Assembly: GCA_018982785.1 (NCBI GenBank)
Contig: JAHHEN010000004.1
Coordinates: forward strand, 463,196-527,195
DNA length: 64,000 nt
Source of the DNA: Enterococcus innesii
Lineage (GTDB): Bacteria; Bacillota; Bacilli; Lactobacillales; Enterococcaceae
Reading direction: 5' to 3'
Every line of letters starts with the position of its first letter. The first letter of the stretch is position 1. The position numbers and the translations under genes were made by a program. The notes below the pieces were generated by a model, which had not been told where the DNA came from, made no database searches, and was given only the letters and a program-made list of their open reading frames with translations. Below, in pieces: positions 38,621 through 49,093 of the stretch.

Positions 38621-39639
38621 ATGGAATTACAAAAAGCATTGCAAGCAATTCGGACCAAGGAATTGCAATCGATTTATCTAGTCATCGGCAGTGAAATGTT
38701 TTTACAAGAGCAAGTTCGCACGGCCTTTTTGGAGCGTTTTTCCGTTGGGAAAGATGATCTGAATTTTGCTACCTTTGACATGGAGAAAGATCCCCTTGAT
38801 ATGGTGATCCAAGAAGCCCAATCGTTGCCTTTTTTTGGCGATCAGCGCTTACTTTTCGTCGAGCGGCCATTTTTCTTAACGGCTGAAAAAAGAGCAATGC
38901 ACCTGAGCATGACCTAGATGATTTCTTGAATTATATCAAAGACCCATTGGAATCATCGGTAATGGTGATTTTTGCAGATGTCGATAAATTAGATGAACGG
39001 AAAAAAATTACTAAGCAGCTGAAGAAAGCCGCAGTTGTGATTGATGTCGCACCTATGAAAGAAGCCGACGTGCGTCAGTATCTCCAACAGTCGTTGGCCA
39101 ATGACGGCATCGAGATGAGCCGAGAGGCGTTTGATTTGTTTTTACGGTTAACGGATCTGCAACTTTCAAAAGCGATGCAGGAATTACAGAAACTACGGTT
39201 GTATGCTGGAAATGGCAATAAAATCACGAAGGAGATCGTCTTGCAGTTGATTCCTAAGACGCTGGAACACAACGTCTTTGAATTAACCAGTGATGTCTTA
39301 AAGGGGAACGTATCGGATGCGTTGCGCTTGTATGACGATCTATTATTGCAAGGGGAAGAGACGATCAAGATCAATGCTATCTTGATCAGCCAAGTCCGTC
39401 TGCTGTTACAGGCGGCGATTTTGATGAAAATTGGCTACCAGCAAGCCAATATCGCAGAAACGTTGGGGATTCATCCGTACCGAGTGAAGTTAGCGATGCA
39501 GCAAGCTCGTGGGTTTGGAGAAAAGCAATTAGCGGCACTGTATAGTGAATTGATCGAAAATGACTACTTAGTAAAAAGTGGACAGATGGACAAAGAGTAT
39601 TTGTTCCAGCTATTTGTTTTAAAACATGGCAAACAGTAA
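38621..39639 (+). CDS. holA: DNA polymerase III delta subunit (one frame break)
   Basis: Clamp-loader delta subunit, about 339 residues when restored; it opens the sliding clamp. Typical segments are ELQKALQAIRTKELQSIYLV at the N-terminus, SLPFFGDQRLLFVERPFFL, and LQKLRLYAGNGNKITKEIV. The frame breaks at A6 38886-38891: one more A reads TAEKKSNAPEHDLDDFLNYI and joins the next frame. The ATG at 38621 has GGGGGG 3-8 bases upstream. Because holA is essential, this break cannot be a real null allele unless another copy exists, which is the best single argument for base-calling errors in this window. Confidence 0.92.
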
Positions 39640-39646
39640 GTCAAAA

Positions 39647-39682
39647 AGAAAGGCGCAGCAATATCGATTGCTGCGCCTTTCT
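39647..39682. terminator. Bidirectional terminator between holA and rpsT
   Basis: A perfect 16-bp stem AGAAAGGCGCAGCAAT (39647-39662) with ATTGCTGCGCCTTTCT (39667-39682). Confidence 0.9.
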
Positions 39683-39690
39683 TAATTTGC

Positions 39691-39945
39691 TTATTTTGCA
39701 ATTTTTTTACTTAAACGAGATTTGTCGCGACTAGCTTTGTTCTTGTGGATCAATCCTTTAGTCTCAGCCATATCGATTGCTTTAACAGCATCTTTATATA
39801 ACGCATCTACGTTATCAGCACCAGCTTCAACAGCTTGATCAAATTTTTTGATTGCTGTACGCATTGTGCTTACTTGAGATGAATTCTTAGCATTAGCCGC
39901 TTCGCTTGTGCGAACACGTTTGATTGCAGATTCAATGTTTGGCAT
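39691..39945 (-). CDS. rpsT: 30S ribosomal protein S20
   Basis: An 84-residue basic protein that binds 16S rRNA. It starts [20 protein letters not shown] and ends [13 protein letters not shown], both typical. The start at 39945 has GGAGGTG 7 bases upstream; an ATG further up (39972) lies before this site and is not used. It is convergent with holA, a common arrangement in Firmicutes. Confidence 0.96.
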   Translation of the reverse strand: MPNIESAIKRVRTSEAANAKNSSQVSTMRTAIKKFDQAVEAGADNVDALYKDAVKAIDMAETKGLIHKNKASRDKSRLSKKIAK

Positions 39946-40217
39946 GTATTTCACCTCCGAAAAAAAGTTCAATTACGTTTAGAAAACGTATAAATCAACA
40001 CTAGTCATTATACCTAATGCCAAGAGTGATTGCAATAAAAGTTGTAAAGAAATTTTACTTAACACAAAAAAATGATTTTTCGGCCACGCTATTTTTTACT
40101 TTATGGAATTTAAAAATACTTCTTTACACATTTTTTACAGAATAGTTATAAAAAGTTTACACAGAAAGAGCTTTCTATGCTATGATTACTTCGGAATTTT
40201 TAAATGGGGGAATCTAT

Positions 40218-41237
40218 GTGAATATCGCTTTGTTTCTAACGATTGTCTTGTCATTAGGGGTGATTTTCGTCAACGGCTGGACGGATGCGCCTAATGCTAT
40301 TGCAACCGCGGTCTCAACAAGAGTCTTGCGTCCAAATATCGCCATTGGCATGGCCGTCGTCATGAATTTCTTAGGTGTACTGGTGATGACGTATTTTAAT
40401 GCGCAAGTAGCAGAAACGATCAGTAACATTGTGACATTTGACTCAGGTGGAAGTTTTCGAGTCTCGCAGATTGCATTAGCCGCTGCCTTATTCTCGATTG
40501 TCGTCTGGACGGTCGCTGCTTGGTACTTTGGGATCCCAACCAGTGAATCTCACGCATTGATCGCGGGATTGACAGGAGCTGCCATGGCTCTGGGTGGTTT
40601 ACATGCAGTCAACGGTGAAGAATGGCTGAAAGTCTTGATCGGACTCGTTGTGTCTACGTTAATGGGGTTTATTGGTGGATTTTTGATCACAAAACTGATC
40701 GTTTGGCTCTTTCGTGATACGCAACGGCGAAAAGCCAACAAAATTTTTACGGTTGGGCAAGCCATTGCGGCTGGTGCCAATGCCTTCTTGCATGGTGCCC
40801 AAGATGGCCAAAAATTCATGGGTGTGTTCATGTTAGGCCTTTTTTACAACAATCTTGCTGAAAAGACTGGTAATGGCTTTGCGATTCCACTGTGGGTGAT
40901 GGTTCTTTGCTCATTGACCATGGGGATCGGTACATCGGTCGGTGGGATGAAAATCATCAAATCAGTGGGAATGGATATGGTAAAGCTGGAAAAATACCAA
41001 GGCTTTTCTGCAGATGTTACTGCAGCAATCTGTTTGTTCTTGTCTTCTGTATTTGGTATCCCAGTTTCAACAACGCACACGAAAACGACCGCTATCATGG
41101 GCGTTGGAGCGTCTCGGCGTTTTTCTAGCGTTGATTGGCGCATTGTAAAAGAAATGATCTATGCTTGGATTTTAACCTTTCCTGGCTGTGGATTGATTGC
41201 GTTTCTAATGGTCAAATTTTTATTGCTAATTTTGTAA
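40218..41237 (+). CDS. Inorganic phosphate transporter, PiT family
   Basis: A 339-residue membrane protein with about ten helices. Two signature repeats are seen: GWTDAPNAIATAVSTRVL near the N-terminus and SVFGIPVSTTHTKTTAIMGV near the C-terminus, each carrying the PiT motif. The first start considered is GTG 40218, with GGGGGAA just upstream; an in-frame ATG at 40182 would add 12 residues. It is 12 bases upstream of a PhoU-like gene, the usual pit-phoU-like pair for metal-phosphate symport. Confidence 0.92.
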   Translation: MNIALFLTIVLSLGVIFVNGWTDAPNAIATAVSTRVLRPNIAIGMAVVMNFLGVLVMTYFNAQVAETISNIVTFDSGGSFRVSQIALAAALFSIVVWTVAAWYFGIPTSESHALIAGLTGAAMALGGLHAVNGEEWLKVLIGLVVSTLMGFIGGFLITKLIVWLFRDTQRRKANKIFTVGQAIAAGANAFLHGAQDGQKFMGVFMLGLFYNNLAEKTGNGFAIPLWVMVLCSLTMGIGTSVGGMKIIKSVGMDMVKLEKYQGFSADVTAAICLFLSSVFGIPVSTTHTKTTAIMGVGASRRFSSVDWRIVKEMIYAWILTFPGCGLIAFLMVKFLLLIL

Positions 41238-41249
41238 GGAGAGAAAGAA

Positions 41250-41873
41250 ATGGCACGAAAAAAAGGATTCGATTATTTTGCAGCAATGGAGCAGTTGGCA
41301 ACAAACGGTCATCTAGCTGCGAAACGTTTTTCGCTGTTAATCAAAGATTACTCTGAAACAGCGTTAAGTGAAGCGGCAGCCGAGATTCATGGATTAGAAA
41401 AAGAAGGGGATAAAGTGATCGCTGAGCTAACGAATGAGTTGTACGACTCATTTATCACACCGATCGATCGCGAAGACATCTTGGTCATCTCTGAGCGCTT
41501 AGATGATATTTTGGATGGTATTATGGGACTGACTTATTTATTTGAGAATTTGGTCATTACGAAGATCCGCCCCGAGACGAACTTATTTGCTGAAATGATC
41601 GTTCAAGCGACACAAGGCGTTGAAACGGCCTTAAAAGAATTTCCTAAGTTCAAAAATTCAAAAACGTTGCGTCAAATGATCAATGATGTGAATACGATTG
41701 AATCAGAAGCAGATCTTTTGTATTCAAAAATGAAGAAAGCGTTGTTTACAGACGAAACGGATGTGCTGGAAATCATTAAATGGAAAGATATTTATGATCG
41801 TTTTGAATCCATCATCAACGACACCGAAAGTGCAGTTGATATTATTGACGGTATGGTAATCAAAAACACGTGA
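41250..41873 (+). CDS. DUF47/PhoU-like phosphate transport regulator
   Basis: A 207-residue, all-helical protein of the DUF47 (PhoU-like) family. Conserved segments are EIHGLEKEGDKVIAELTNEL and ITPIDREDILVISERLDDIL, with acidic metal-binding residues. These proteins usually accompany PiT transporters and are thought to modulate them. The pair shares a transcript, with AAGGAGAGAAAG as ribosome site. A bidirectional terminator follows. Confidence 0.9.
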   Translation: MARKKGFDYFAAMEQLATNGHLAAKRFSLLIKDYSETALSEAAAEIHGLEKEGDKVIAELTNELYDSFITPIDREDILVISERLDDILDGIMGLTYLFENLVITKIRPETNLFAEMIVQATQGVETALKEFPKFKNSKTLRQMINDVNTIESEADLLYSKMKKALFTDETDVLEIIKWKDIYDRFESIINDTESAVDIIDGMVIKNT

Positions 41874-41896
41874 TGGAATAAGAATTCTACTTAACG

Positions 41897-41946
41897 AAAA
41901 AAGAGCAACTATTGCAGCATTGAAATGCCCAATAGTTGCTCTTTTT
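41897..41946. terminator. Bidirectional terminator between PhoU-like gene and uppP
   Basis: Stem AAAAAGAGCAACTATTG (41898-41914) with CAATAGTTGCTCTTTTT (41930-41946), perfect over 17 bp. Confidence 0.88.
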
Positions 41947-41948
41947 GC

Positions 41949-42782
41949 TTATAATTGGATCAGCCAATAGCCGATCAAAATAATTCCTAAAACGATACGG
42001 TACCATCCGAAAACGGTAAAGTCATTCCGTTTGATGTAATTCATCAAGAAGCGGATCGCAATGATCGAAACGATGAATGATACGATGGTTCCTGTCAGTA
42101 AGATGACAGTTCCTTGAAAGTCAAAGGCATTACCATCTTTCAAAAATTTGAAAATTTTTAATGCGCTGGCACCAAACATGGTTGGAATACCTAAGAAAAA
42201 TGAAAATTCAGCAGCCACATAGCGAGAAGCGCCGATCATGATAGCACCTAAAATGGTGGCACCAGAACGAGATGTTCCTGGGATCAATGCCAATACTTGG
42301 AACATGCCGACGATCAAAGCCGCTTTGTAGGTGAATTTGTTCAAATCGGTGCATTTTGGTGCTTTATTTTTGTTTCGTTTTTCAACTACAATAAAGCCGA
42401 TCCCATAAACGATCAAAACGATCGAAACCGAAAAGAAATTGTAGAAATGCGCATCTAACCAATCATCTAACGGCAATCCGATAATAACCGATGGTAAGAC
42501 CGCAACAATAACTTTAAACCATAACGTCCACGTATCTTTTTTCTCTATCTCATTTTTTTGCGGTGAAAAAGGGTTTAGTTTATGGAAATATAAGTAGACG
42601 ACTGCTAAAATCGCGCCCAATTGAATGACAACATTGAACATCGTCATAAATTCGGGGGTAACATTCAAACCGATAAATTCGTCGGCAAGAATCAAGTGAC
42701 CGGTGCTGCTAATTGGCAGCCATTCAGTGATCCCTTCGATGATCCCAAATAAAATCGCTTTTATAAAATTTGTAAAAAACAT
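41949..42782 (-). CDS. uppP: Undecaprenyl-diphosphatase
   Basis: A 277-residue membrane enzyme that removes a phosphate from undecaprenyl diphosphate, recycling the carrier used in cell wall and teichoic acid synthesis; it also gives bacitracin tolerance. Motifs [14 protein letters not shown] (near residue 15) and PGTSRSG (near 165) are the catalytic signatures. About eight helices. The ATG at 42782 has AAAGGAC upstream on the minus strand; the ATG at 42812 lies before the ribosome site. The gene appears to form a single transcript. Confidence 0.94.
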   Translation of the reverse strand: MFFTNFIKAILFGIIEGITEWLPISSTGHLILADEFIGLNVTPEFMTMFNVVIQLGAILAVVYLYFHKLNPFSPQKNEIEKKDTWTLWFKVIVAVLPSVIIGLPLDDWLDAHFYNFFSVSIVLIVYGIGFIVVEKRNKNKAPKCTDLNKFTYKAALIVGMFQVLALIPGTSRSGATILGAIMIGASRYVAAEFSFFLGIPTMFGASALKIFKFLKDGNAFDFQGTVILLTGTIVSFIVSIIAIRFLMNYIKRNDFTVFGWYRIVLGIILIGYWLIQL

Positions 42783-42856
42783 TGGTCCAGTCCTTTCTAT
42801 GACAAAATACAACTCTTAGTATACCGTTTCCTGATTCGAATACCAATCTTTTTCCT

Positions 42857-42891
42857 AAAAAAGAGGGCAGTTTTTAAAACAAAAACTGCTC
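42857..42891 (-). terminator. Terminator of the histidine-phosphatase gene
   Basis: Stem GCAGTTTTT (42867-42875) with AAAAACTGC (42881-42889); on the minus strand a T run follows. Confidence 0.7.
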
Positions 42892-42930
42892 CTTTATTAA
42901 AGAAATTGATTTGTTGTTCAACGTTCTTCT

Positions 42931-43635
42931 TTAGGATAAAAGCTCTTGAGAGAGCGCTAAGCCTTTTTTGATGTATTCTGTGTTACCAACTTCGGCGATC
43001 GTAAAGCTGCCATCTTCGTAGATCAGTCGAGTGACCGAACCATTTTCAATATCCATACGAACATTGTTCTCATCATTGATCAAATGCAAAAGAAAAGCGA
43101 TCGTTAAGCCATGAGAAACAACTAACGCATTCCCGCCGCCTTTTTTCTCAACGCGATAGGCGATATCTTCAAAACCGGTTTTCACACGTTCGGTCAAAAC
43201 GTCGAAGGTTTCTGCCCAGTTGGCTGTATCGGCGTGGTAAATCGCATTGGCGATCGCCTCAAACGAGACATGATTGGCAATCATCTCATCGTAATCAGGA
43301 AAATCAAGGATTCTTGGTAGAACGCCCCACATCTCTGCATCGTAGGCCCCTTCAAGGGAGCCAAAGCACCATTCACGAATCCGTTTGTCGATATGGTAAG
43401 GGATTTCCGGTCCGCGGACATGTTCACCTAAGATCAAACGCATAGTCTCAATCGCTCGGCCGCTGTCACTGGATACTGCTTCCACAAAATCCACATCCCG
43501 TAATCCAAGTCCTAAATAGTGGATGCCTTGTTCACCGGTTCGAGTTAATGGTGTGTCACACCAGCCTTGCACCCGCTGCAATGTGTTGAACATTGTTTTC
43601 CCGTGACGCACGACATACAATTCCGTTTTTGCCAT
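42931..43635 (-). CDS. Histidine phosphatase family protein
   Basis: A 234-residue member of the phosphoglycerate-mutase-like superfamily. The phospho-His is in YVVRHGKTMFN and the second His is in ALVVSHGLTIAFLL. The inserted segment with REWCFGSLEGAYDAEMW is acidic at the catalytic Glu position. It lacks the TGW...NERHYG segments of true glycolytic mutases, so it is more likely a phosphatase of small substrates. It is 33 bases downstream of the MBL hydrolase gene on the same strand, so the two are probably cotranscribed. Confidence 0.85.
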   Translation of the reverse strand: MAKTELYVVRHGKTMFNTLQRVQGWCDTPLTRTGEQGIHYLGLGLRDVDFVEAVSSDSGRAIETMRLILGEHVRGPEIPYHIDKRIREWCFGSLEGAYDAEMWGVLPRILDFPDYDEMIANHVSFEAIANAIYHADTANWAETFDVLTERVKTGFEDIAYRVEKKGGGNALVVSHGLTIAFLLHLINDENNVRMDIENGSVTRLIYEDGSFTIAEVGNTEYIKKGLALSQELLS

Positions 43636-43668
43636 AACTAGTTATTCCTCCTTTGATTCGTCATATGT

Positions 43669-44289
43669 TTATGCGTTAAAAAACGGATTGGTCCGTTTCT
43701 CAATCTCGATCGTTGTTGGTTCCCCGTGGCCAGGATAGACCGCCATTTGATTCGGTAAAACAAAGAGTTGCGTTTGGATGCTGGTCAGCAATTGTTCCAA
43801 ATTTCCGGTTGGCAGGTCTGTCCGCCCAATGCTGCCTTTGAATAAGGCGTCTCCGGAAACGACAAACTTGTCAAAAATAAAACTGACGCTGCCGATAGAA
43901 TGACCCGGCGTTGCAACCACCTTAAAGGACATACCAGCTATCTCATACTCTTTCAGTTCAAGCTCAATTTCTGCTGGACGTGCGGTGATGGGACCTAATT
44001 CAGGATGGCGTCCAGAAAGATTTTTCATAGGATCACTCAGCCACTCTTGCTCGAGCGGACTCACGTAAACGGGGATCTGATAATAATCCCGCAAATGGTC
44101 AACTGCGCCAATATGGTCATAATGAGTGTGGGTCAATAAAATCGCTGCTGGTTTTGCTCCGGTTTTTTCGATCTCAGCGATCAATCTCGCTGCTTCTGCT
44201 CCAGGATCAACAATCAACAAAAAATCTTCTTTCCAAATAAGGTAACAATTTTCTTGAACGGGCCCTGTCACTAAACCAATGATTTTCAT
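43669..44289 (-). CDS. MBL-fold hydrolase (GloB-like)
   Basis: A 206-residue metallo-beta-lactamase-fold protein with THTHYDHIGAV as the zinc motif (HxHxDH), the VATPGHSIGSVSF segment and VYPGHGEPTTI supplying further ligands. Size and motifs fit the YcbL/glyoxalase-II-like group of thioester hydrolases. The ATG at 44289 has AGGAGG about 8 bases upstream; the in-frame ATG at 44310 lies before it. It leads an operon with the histidine phosphatase. Confidence 0.87.
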   Translation of the reverse strand: MKIIGLVTGPVQENCYLIWKEDFLLIVDPGAEAARLIAEIEKTGAKPAAILLTHTHYDHIGAVDHLRDYYQIPVYVSPLEQEWLSDPMKNLSGRHPELGPITARPAEIELELKEYEIAGMSFKVVATPGHSIGSVSFIFDKFVVSGDALFKGSIGRTDLPTGNLEQLLTSIQTQLFVLPNQMAVYPGHGEPTTIEIEKRTNPFFNA

Positions 44290-44387
44290 GCTAAAACCTC
44301 CTAGGATCACAAATGCTTGTGTCTGACTATAAGTATAGCTTAAAGTATTAGAGGAAACAAAGAAAGGTTTTTAGGAGTGAAAAATTA

Positions 44388-44801
44388 ATGATAAAAACGA
44401 TAAACGTAGAAGACAATCGTCAGGCAGTCTGTCAATGGCTCAATCATTCATCTAAAAAAACGGAGGCAGTGAGTGCCTTTTCCGATCAAGAACAGCTCTC
44501 TTTGGCTTTTTTTGACAATCAGGATCAACTCGGTGGATTGATTGGGAAACGAACAGGCAATACGATCCATATTCAATTATTGGCAGTCAATCCAGACCAT
44601 CAAAATCAAGGAATAGGGAAACAATTGATTCAAGCCCTCTTTGATTATGGGAAAAAAGTAGGATGTCGCTCTGTGACAGTCACCACCCAAGACTACCAAG
44701 CGCCGCATTTCTATCAAGCAGCAGGCTTCGAAACATTTGGTGTGCTTTCTGATACACCAGTGCTTGGCACAGATAAACTTTATTTTGTGAAGATGCTGTG
44801 A
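44388..44801 (+). CDS. GNAT-family N-acetyltransferase
   Basis: A 137-residue acetyltransferase. The acetyl-CoA loop motif is in AVNPDHQNQGIGKQLIQALF (Q-x-x-G-x-G), followed by CRSVTVTTQDYQAPHFYQAA and the C-terminal GFETFGVLSD. The acceptor is unknown. It is divergent from the MBL operon and alone on its strand. TTTTAGGAGTG precedes the ATG. Confidence 0.85.
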   Translation: MIKTINVEDNRQAVCQWLNHSSKKTEAVSAFSDQEQLSLAFFDNQDQLGGLIGKRTGNTIHIQLLAVNPDHQNQGIGKQLIQALFDYGKKVGCRSVTVTTQDYQAPHFYQAAGFETFGVLSDTPVLGTDKLYFVKML

Positions 44802-45080
44802 CAGATCCTTCTGAGGCAAGTGGTCAGATAAAAAATAGTTTGATGAGAGAAAAGCTTAGAATTATTGTGGGAATTCGAAAATTTTTCTAAGAAACCGCAC
44901 TAGCAAAAAACTGCTGTTATACTAATTAAAATAAGAAAGCGTGTGATTCGTTTGAAACTGGTTTAGTTTTTGACGGAACTATGAACATTCTTCGTGACCA
45001 ACTACGAGGAAAATGTGTCATCTCTATCTTGCGTTAGTTTTGATTGGTATACATCAACTTTTTTGTAAGAAGGTGTTTTT

Positions 45081-45617
45081 ATGAAAAAATCGCTGCAATT
45101 TTTGTTGACTCTATGCTTCGCCGCATTCGTTTTAGCGAGCTGTGGTCAGGAGGAGTTAGCCATCGACGATTCAAAAGAAGTTTCTGAAACCGTTACTTCC
45201 GCCTCGAAAGCGGTTGAAAATGGCGGCCTTGATTTAATGCTGATCCAAGATGAGAGTGTCATCTTTCCGCAAAGCCAAGGGGTTTATGATTTTCATGAAA
45301 ATGAATTGACAATCGTTAAGCAGTATTTGCCGATGGCGGATTTAGAGGATAGTTCTGCCAGTGCCAGTGATGTTACCCTGTATGAAGGCCAAATCGAAAG
45401 TGATTTTCAGCGACATTTTTCCCATTCAGAGGTTCAGCTGTCGAATGATCCCTATCAAATCTATGAGATCACCTACCAAGATGCATCCTACACGGTTGAA
45501 GGGAAGCATTTGACGATCAAAGCAGATGGACGGACCTTTGAGTTCACCTTAGATTTAGACAATCAACAAGCTTATGACCAAAATGGTGTCAGTTATGATA
45601 TTCAGGTGGATCAATAA
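45081..45617 (+). CDS. Putative lipoprotein of unknown function
   Basis: A 178-residue exported lipoprotein. The signal peptide ends in the lipobox LASC (Cys at residue 21). The mature part is acidic, with a Ser/Glu-rich linker (DSKEVSETVTSASKAV) and a C-terminal domain of mixed strands (NDPYQIYEITYQDASYTVEG). I cannot assign a family. It has GAAGGTG before the ATG and a probable terminator after it. The preceding 279-base gap holds nothing that I can name. Confidence 0.75.
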   Translation: MKKSLQFLLTLCFAAFVLASCGQEELAIDDSKEVSETVTSASKAVENGGLDLMLIQDESVIFPQSQGVYDFHENELTIVKQYLPMADLEDSSASASDVTLYEGQIESDFQRHFSHSEVQLSNDPYQIYEITYQDASYTVEGKHLTIKADGRTFEFTLDLDNQQAYDQNGVSYDIQVDQ

Positions 45618-45635
45618 TTTTCCTTAAAAAATATT

Positions 45636-45674
45636 CCTGCTTTACTTGCTTAGGTGAGTAGAGTAGGTTTTTTT
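45636..45674 (+). terminator. Probable terminator after the lipoprotein gene
   Basis: Imperfect stem CCTGCTTTACTTGC (45636-45649) with GTGAGTAGAGTAGG (45654-45667), followed by T7. Confidence 0.55.
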
Positions 45675-45872
45675 ATAAACTTTCGACAAACCCATTTTCT
45701 GGAAGTGGAAATGGTGTTGATTATTTGATGAGTAGGCATTTTGCCACAAGTGTTTTTTTTAGGGATAAAACCTGTTTGGAGAAAATACCATTCGCAGAGG
45801 ACGAAAAGCTGTTTCTGTTCGCTTTTCCAAAAGCAAACTATCCGCTATAATGGCAAACAAGAAGGTGAACAC

Positions 45873-48357
45873 GTGTATAAAGGAAAAGTTGCGGTTAGAA
45901 AAATCGTAGAATTTATTTTGCGCCGAGGCGATATTGATAGCCGCAAAGTCAGTAATCATACCGCGCAAGAAGGCGCCCGGATCCATCGCCAACTACAAAA
46001 AGAGGCCGGGGATGGGTATCAAAAAGAAGTCTTCTTCAAACGAGAAAGCCAAATTGAGAAAGATGCCATCACTGTCGAAGGACGTGCCGATGGTCTCTTT
46101 TTTGATGCTTCCGTTGATTCTTGGGTGATTGATGAGATCAAAACTTCAGAACCAGCTTTCGAAGATATTCCTGATGATCAAATCGACTTGTTTTTTGCCC
46201 AGGGAATGGTTTATGCCTATTTATTTTTACTACAAGAAAATGAACAAGCAGCGCTTAGTGAGAGTGAAGATCAGGAGATAAAAGAAGCCGATTCTGCTGA
46301 TCAAGAAAAAGCGAAGAAGCCCATCGATCGGATCGCCGTACAATTGACTTATTATCAAACGACTGAAAAGCAGATTACTCGTACGAGAAGAACGTTTCAG
46401 TTTTCAGAACTGGCAGTTTTTTATAAAGACTTACTTCAGGAGTATCATAAGTGGCTAGTCTTTCAAGAGAATTGGCGTCGTGTCCGAAATACATCTTTGC
46501 AGCTGCTATCTTTTCCTTTTGAAACCTTTCGTAAAGGGCAGCGAGAGCTAGCAGCGGCGGCGTATAAAACACTAAAAAATGGCAAACGACTTTTTGCGGA
46601 AGCGCCCACTGGAACTGGAAAAACCATGTCAACATTGTTTCCCGCATTAAAAGTTCTCGGGGAAGAAGGGGCTGATCGGGTCTTCTATCTGACGGCGAAG
46701 ACGATCACCAGACAAGTGGCTGAAGATGCATTGAGCAAGTTAGCAGACAACGGTAGTGAAACTAAGAGTGTCACGATCACTGCCAAAGACAAAATTTGCT
46801 TTTTGGATGAACAAAATTGTACGCCTGAGCATTGTCCTTATGCACAAGGCTATTACAATCGAATCAACGAAGCTTTGTGGGATCTGTTGCATCACGAAAA
46901 CCAAATAACCCGAGAAGTGATCGAGACTTATGGAATGAAACATACGGTTTGTCCCTTCGAGCTTTCACTGGATGTCAGTGTCTTTTGCGATGTCATTATA
47001 GGTGATTATAATTATTTGTTTGATCCAACCGTTTATTTACGGAGATTTTTTGAAGAACCAGAAGAAGAGTATCTCTTTTTAGTAGATGAAGCCCATAACT
47101 TAGTTAACCGTTCAAAAGAAATGTATTCCGCAACAATCTCGCGACAGCCATTTAAGGAATTAAAGAAGAAGCTGCCGAAAGATCAACAGAAGTTAAAACG
47201 CGCACTAAACAAAGTTGATAAAGAATTTGTGGCTATAGCGCAATTAGCAAAAGAGGAAGGATGGGAGTACCATCATCAAGCGGCTCCTCATGAAACAATG
47301 GTCAACCAGCTTTACAAATTAGCTGAATTGATGAAGGAATGGTTGCCGGCAAATCCTGAGCATGAATTGCAAGAAGAAGTGTTGCAAGTGTATTTTGAAG
47401 CTAACCATTATTTGAAAATCAGTGAATTTTATGATGATCACTACGAAACGACGGTGGAGATCGAACGCTATGATATCAAACTAAGGCAATTTTGCATCGA
47501 ACCAGCGCCGTTTCTCGAATCTGTGTTAGATAAGGGCAAGGCCAGTCTTTTGTTTTCTGCAAGTTTTACCCCCTTGTCTTATTATCAGGAGGTCCTAGGT
47601 GGTGGTGATGAAGCATTGCGCTATCGCTTGCCAAGTCCTTTTGATCCGAAAAACCAAGGAATTTTTATTGCGGACTATATCCAAACGACGTATCGCCAAC
47701 GTGAAGCCAGCATTCCTGCAATCGTTGATGCGATCCAGCAAATGACCGCGGCGAAAGTGGGAAACTATATGGTCTTTTTCCCCTCTTATCGTTACTTGGA
47801 TGATGTGGCGGCAGCATTTTCTCAACAGGCGCCAGAGGTGGAGGTCTTGATTCAGGGGACTGCTATGAACGAAGCAGAGCGCGAGGCGTTTCTTGCGCAG
47901 TTTCAATCTTTTGACCAGCAACAATCATCCTTGCTGGAAAGAAGTCAAGATGAACCAAAGAGTCAACCAAAAACATTGGTGGCATTTTGTGTCCTTGGAG
48001 GAATTTTTCTGAAGGGATCGACCTAAAAGGCGATCGCTTGATCGGTGCCGCAGTAGTAGGTGTCGGACTGCCGCAAATCAATCACGAACAAGAATTGATT
48101 CGGGAATATTACGATGAAAAAAGGCAGCTGGCTTTGCGTATGCCTATCAGCTGCCAGGGATGAATAAAGTCCTGCAAGCAGCCGGTCGAGTGATCCGGGA
48201 TGTCAGCGATCGTGGCGTGGTGTTATTGCTGGATCAGCGCTTTCGGACACCGCGTTACCAAGAACTTTTCCCACTGCATTGGCAGCATGCCTTGCAGATT
48301 CGTCGGCCGCAAGAGTTATCAAAGGCATTGACTCATTTTTGGCAAGAAAAAAACTAG
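45873..48357 (+). CDS. PD-(D/E)XK nuclease fused to XPD/DinG-type helicase (two frame breaks)
   Basis: About 828 residues when restored. The N-terminal part (about 1-125) has a RecB/Cas4-like nuclease core: VEGRADG (D73), IDEIKT (E88, K90) and AQGMVYAY (Q110). The helicase core has Walker A EAPTGTGKT (243-251), cysteines 309, 316, 321 and 360 placed as in the iron-sulfur cluster of XPD/DinG, and DEAH (405-408). Frame breaks are at T5 48004-48008 (one more T gives GIFSEGIDLKGDRL) and A6 48117-48122 (one more A gives EKKAAGFAYAYQLPGM, joined to the AAGRVIRD motif VI). The start is taken as GTG 45873 with GAAGGTG upstream. It probably acts in DNA repair or structure resolution. Confidence 0.85.
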
Positions 48358-48447
48358 AAGCAGAGCTTTCAGGAGAGGTTGTGCAAAATCAGCAGATAAA
48401 GCTGATTTTGCCTAACCAACACGTTAGACTCTGTTCTAGTTTTTTTG
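48352..48447. terminator. Branched bidirectional terminator between helicase and yajQ
   Basis: The outer stem AACTAGAAGCAGAG (48352-48365) pairs with CTCTGTTCTAGTT (48429-48441) and a T run follows. Inside lies a perfect 11-bp hairpin GCAAAATCAGC/GCTGATTTTGC (about 48382-48410). Confidence 0.75.
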
Positions 48448-48448
48448 A

Positions 48449-48946
48449 TTAGCGATAATTTGTAAACTGTAAGTCGATCGTCAAAGGCAGTTTACGCAAC
48501 AATTGGATCACCTCTTGCAGATCGTCACGACTTTTGCCTGTTACCCGAATTTGATTGTCTTGAATTTGGGTTTTAACTTTTAGCTTGGCGTTTTTGATCG
48601 CTGTCGTTATTTTTTTGGCGTTTTCTTTATCGATCCCATTGATCAATTCTGCTGTTTGACGAGCTTTTGCTCCCAAGGCATGCTCCGTTTCGCCAAATTG
48701 AATATTTTTCGTTGGTACATTCCGTTTGATCAGCTTCGCAAAGAGCACATCTTTGATTTGCTCCAGCTTAAATTCGTCATCCCCAACAATCGTCAATTTG
48801 CCCTCAGTCATCTTGATTTCTACCGTGGAGCCTTTAAAATCAAATCGGTTTTTCAATTCTTTTTCCGCCTGTTGAATGGCGTTTTTCACTTCTTCTGTGT
48901 TGATCTCAGATACGACATCAAAACTTGCTTCTTTTGCCAAAATCAA
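48449..48946 (-). CDS. yajQ: YajQ-family nucleotide-binding protein
   Basis: A 165-residue protein of the YajQ family, two ferredoxin-like domains that bind nucleotides; some members bind cyclic di-GMP. Typical segments are SFDVVSEINTEEVKNAIQQA at the N-terminus, then NRFDFKGS and the C-terminal GKSRDDLQEVIQLLRK. GAGAGGAGTGATT precedes the ATG on the minus strand. It is convergent with the helicase gene. Confidence 0.93.
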   Translation of the reverse strand: MILAKEASFDVVSEINTEEVKNAIQQAEKELKNRFDFKGSTVEIKMTEGKLTIVGDDEFKLEQIKDVLFAKLIKRNVPTKNIQFGETEHALGAKARQTAELINGIDKENAKKITTAIKNAKLKVKTQIQDNQIRVTGKSRDDLQEVIQLLRKLPLTIDLQFTNYR

Positions 48947-49093
48947 TCACTCCTCTCATCTCTTACCTATGATTTTAACATGGAGGCGAACGATGCGGGA
49001 ATGAAAAGTAAATTTTTGCAAATAATTGTTTCATTTTTTCACACAAACTGCTATTCTTTGGAAGGAGATTTTTAGTGAAGGAGCTAGATCATT

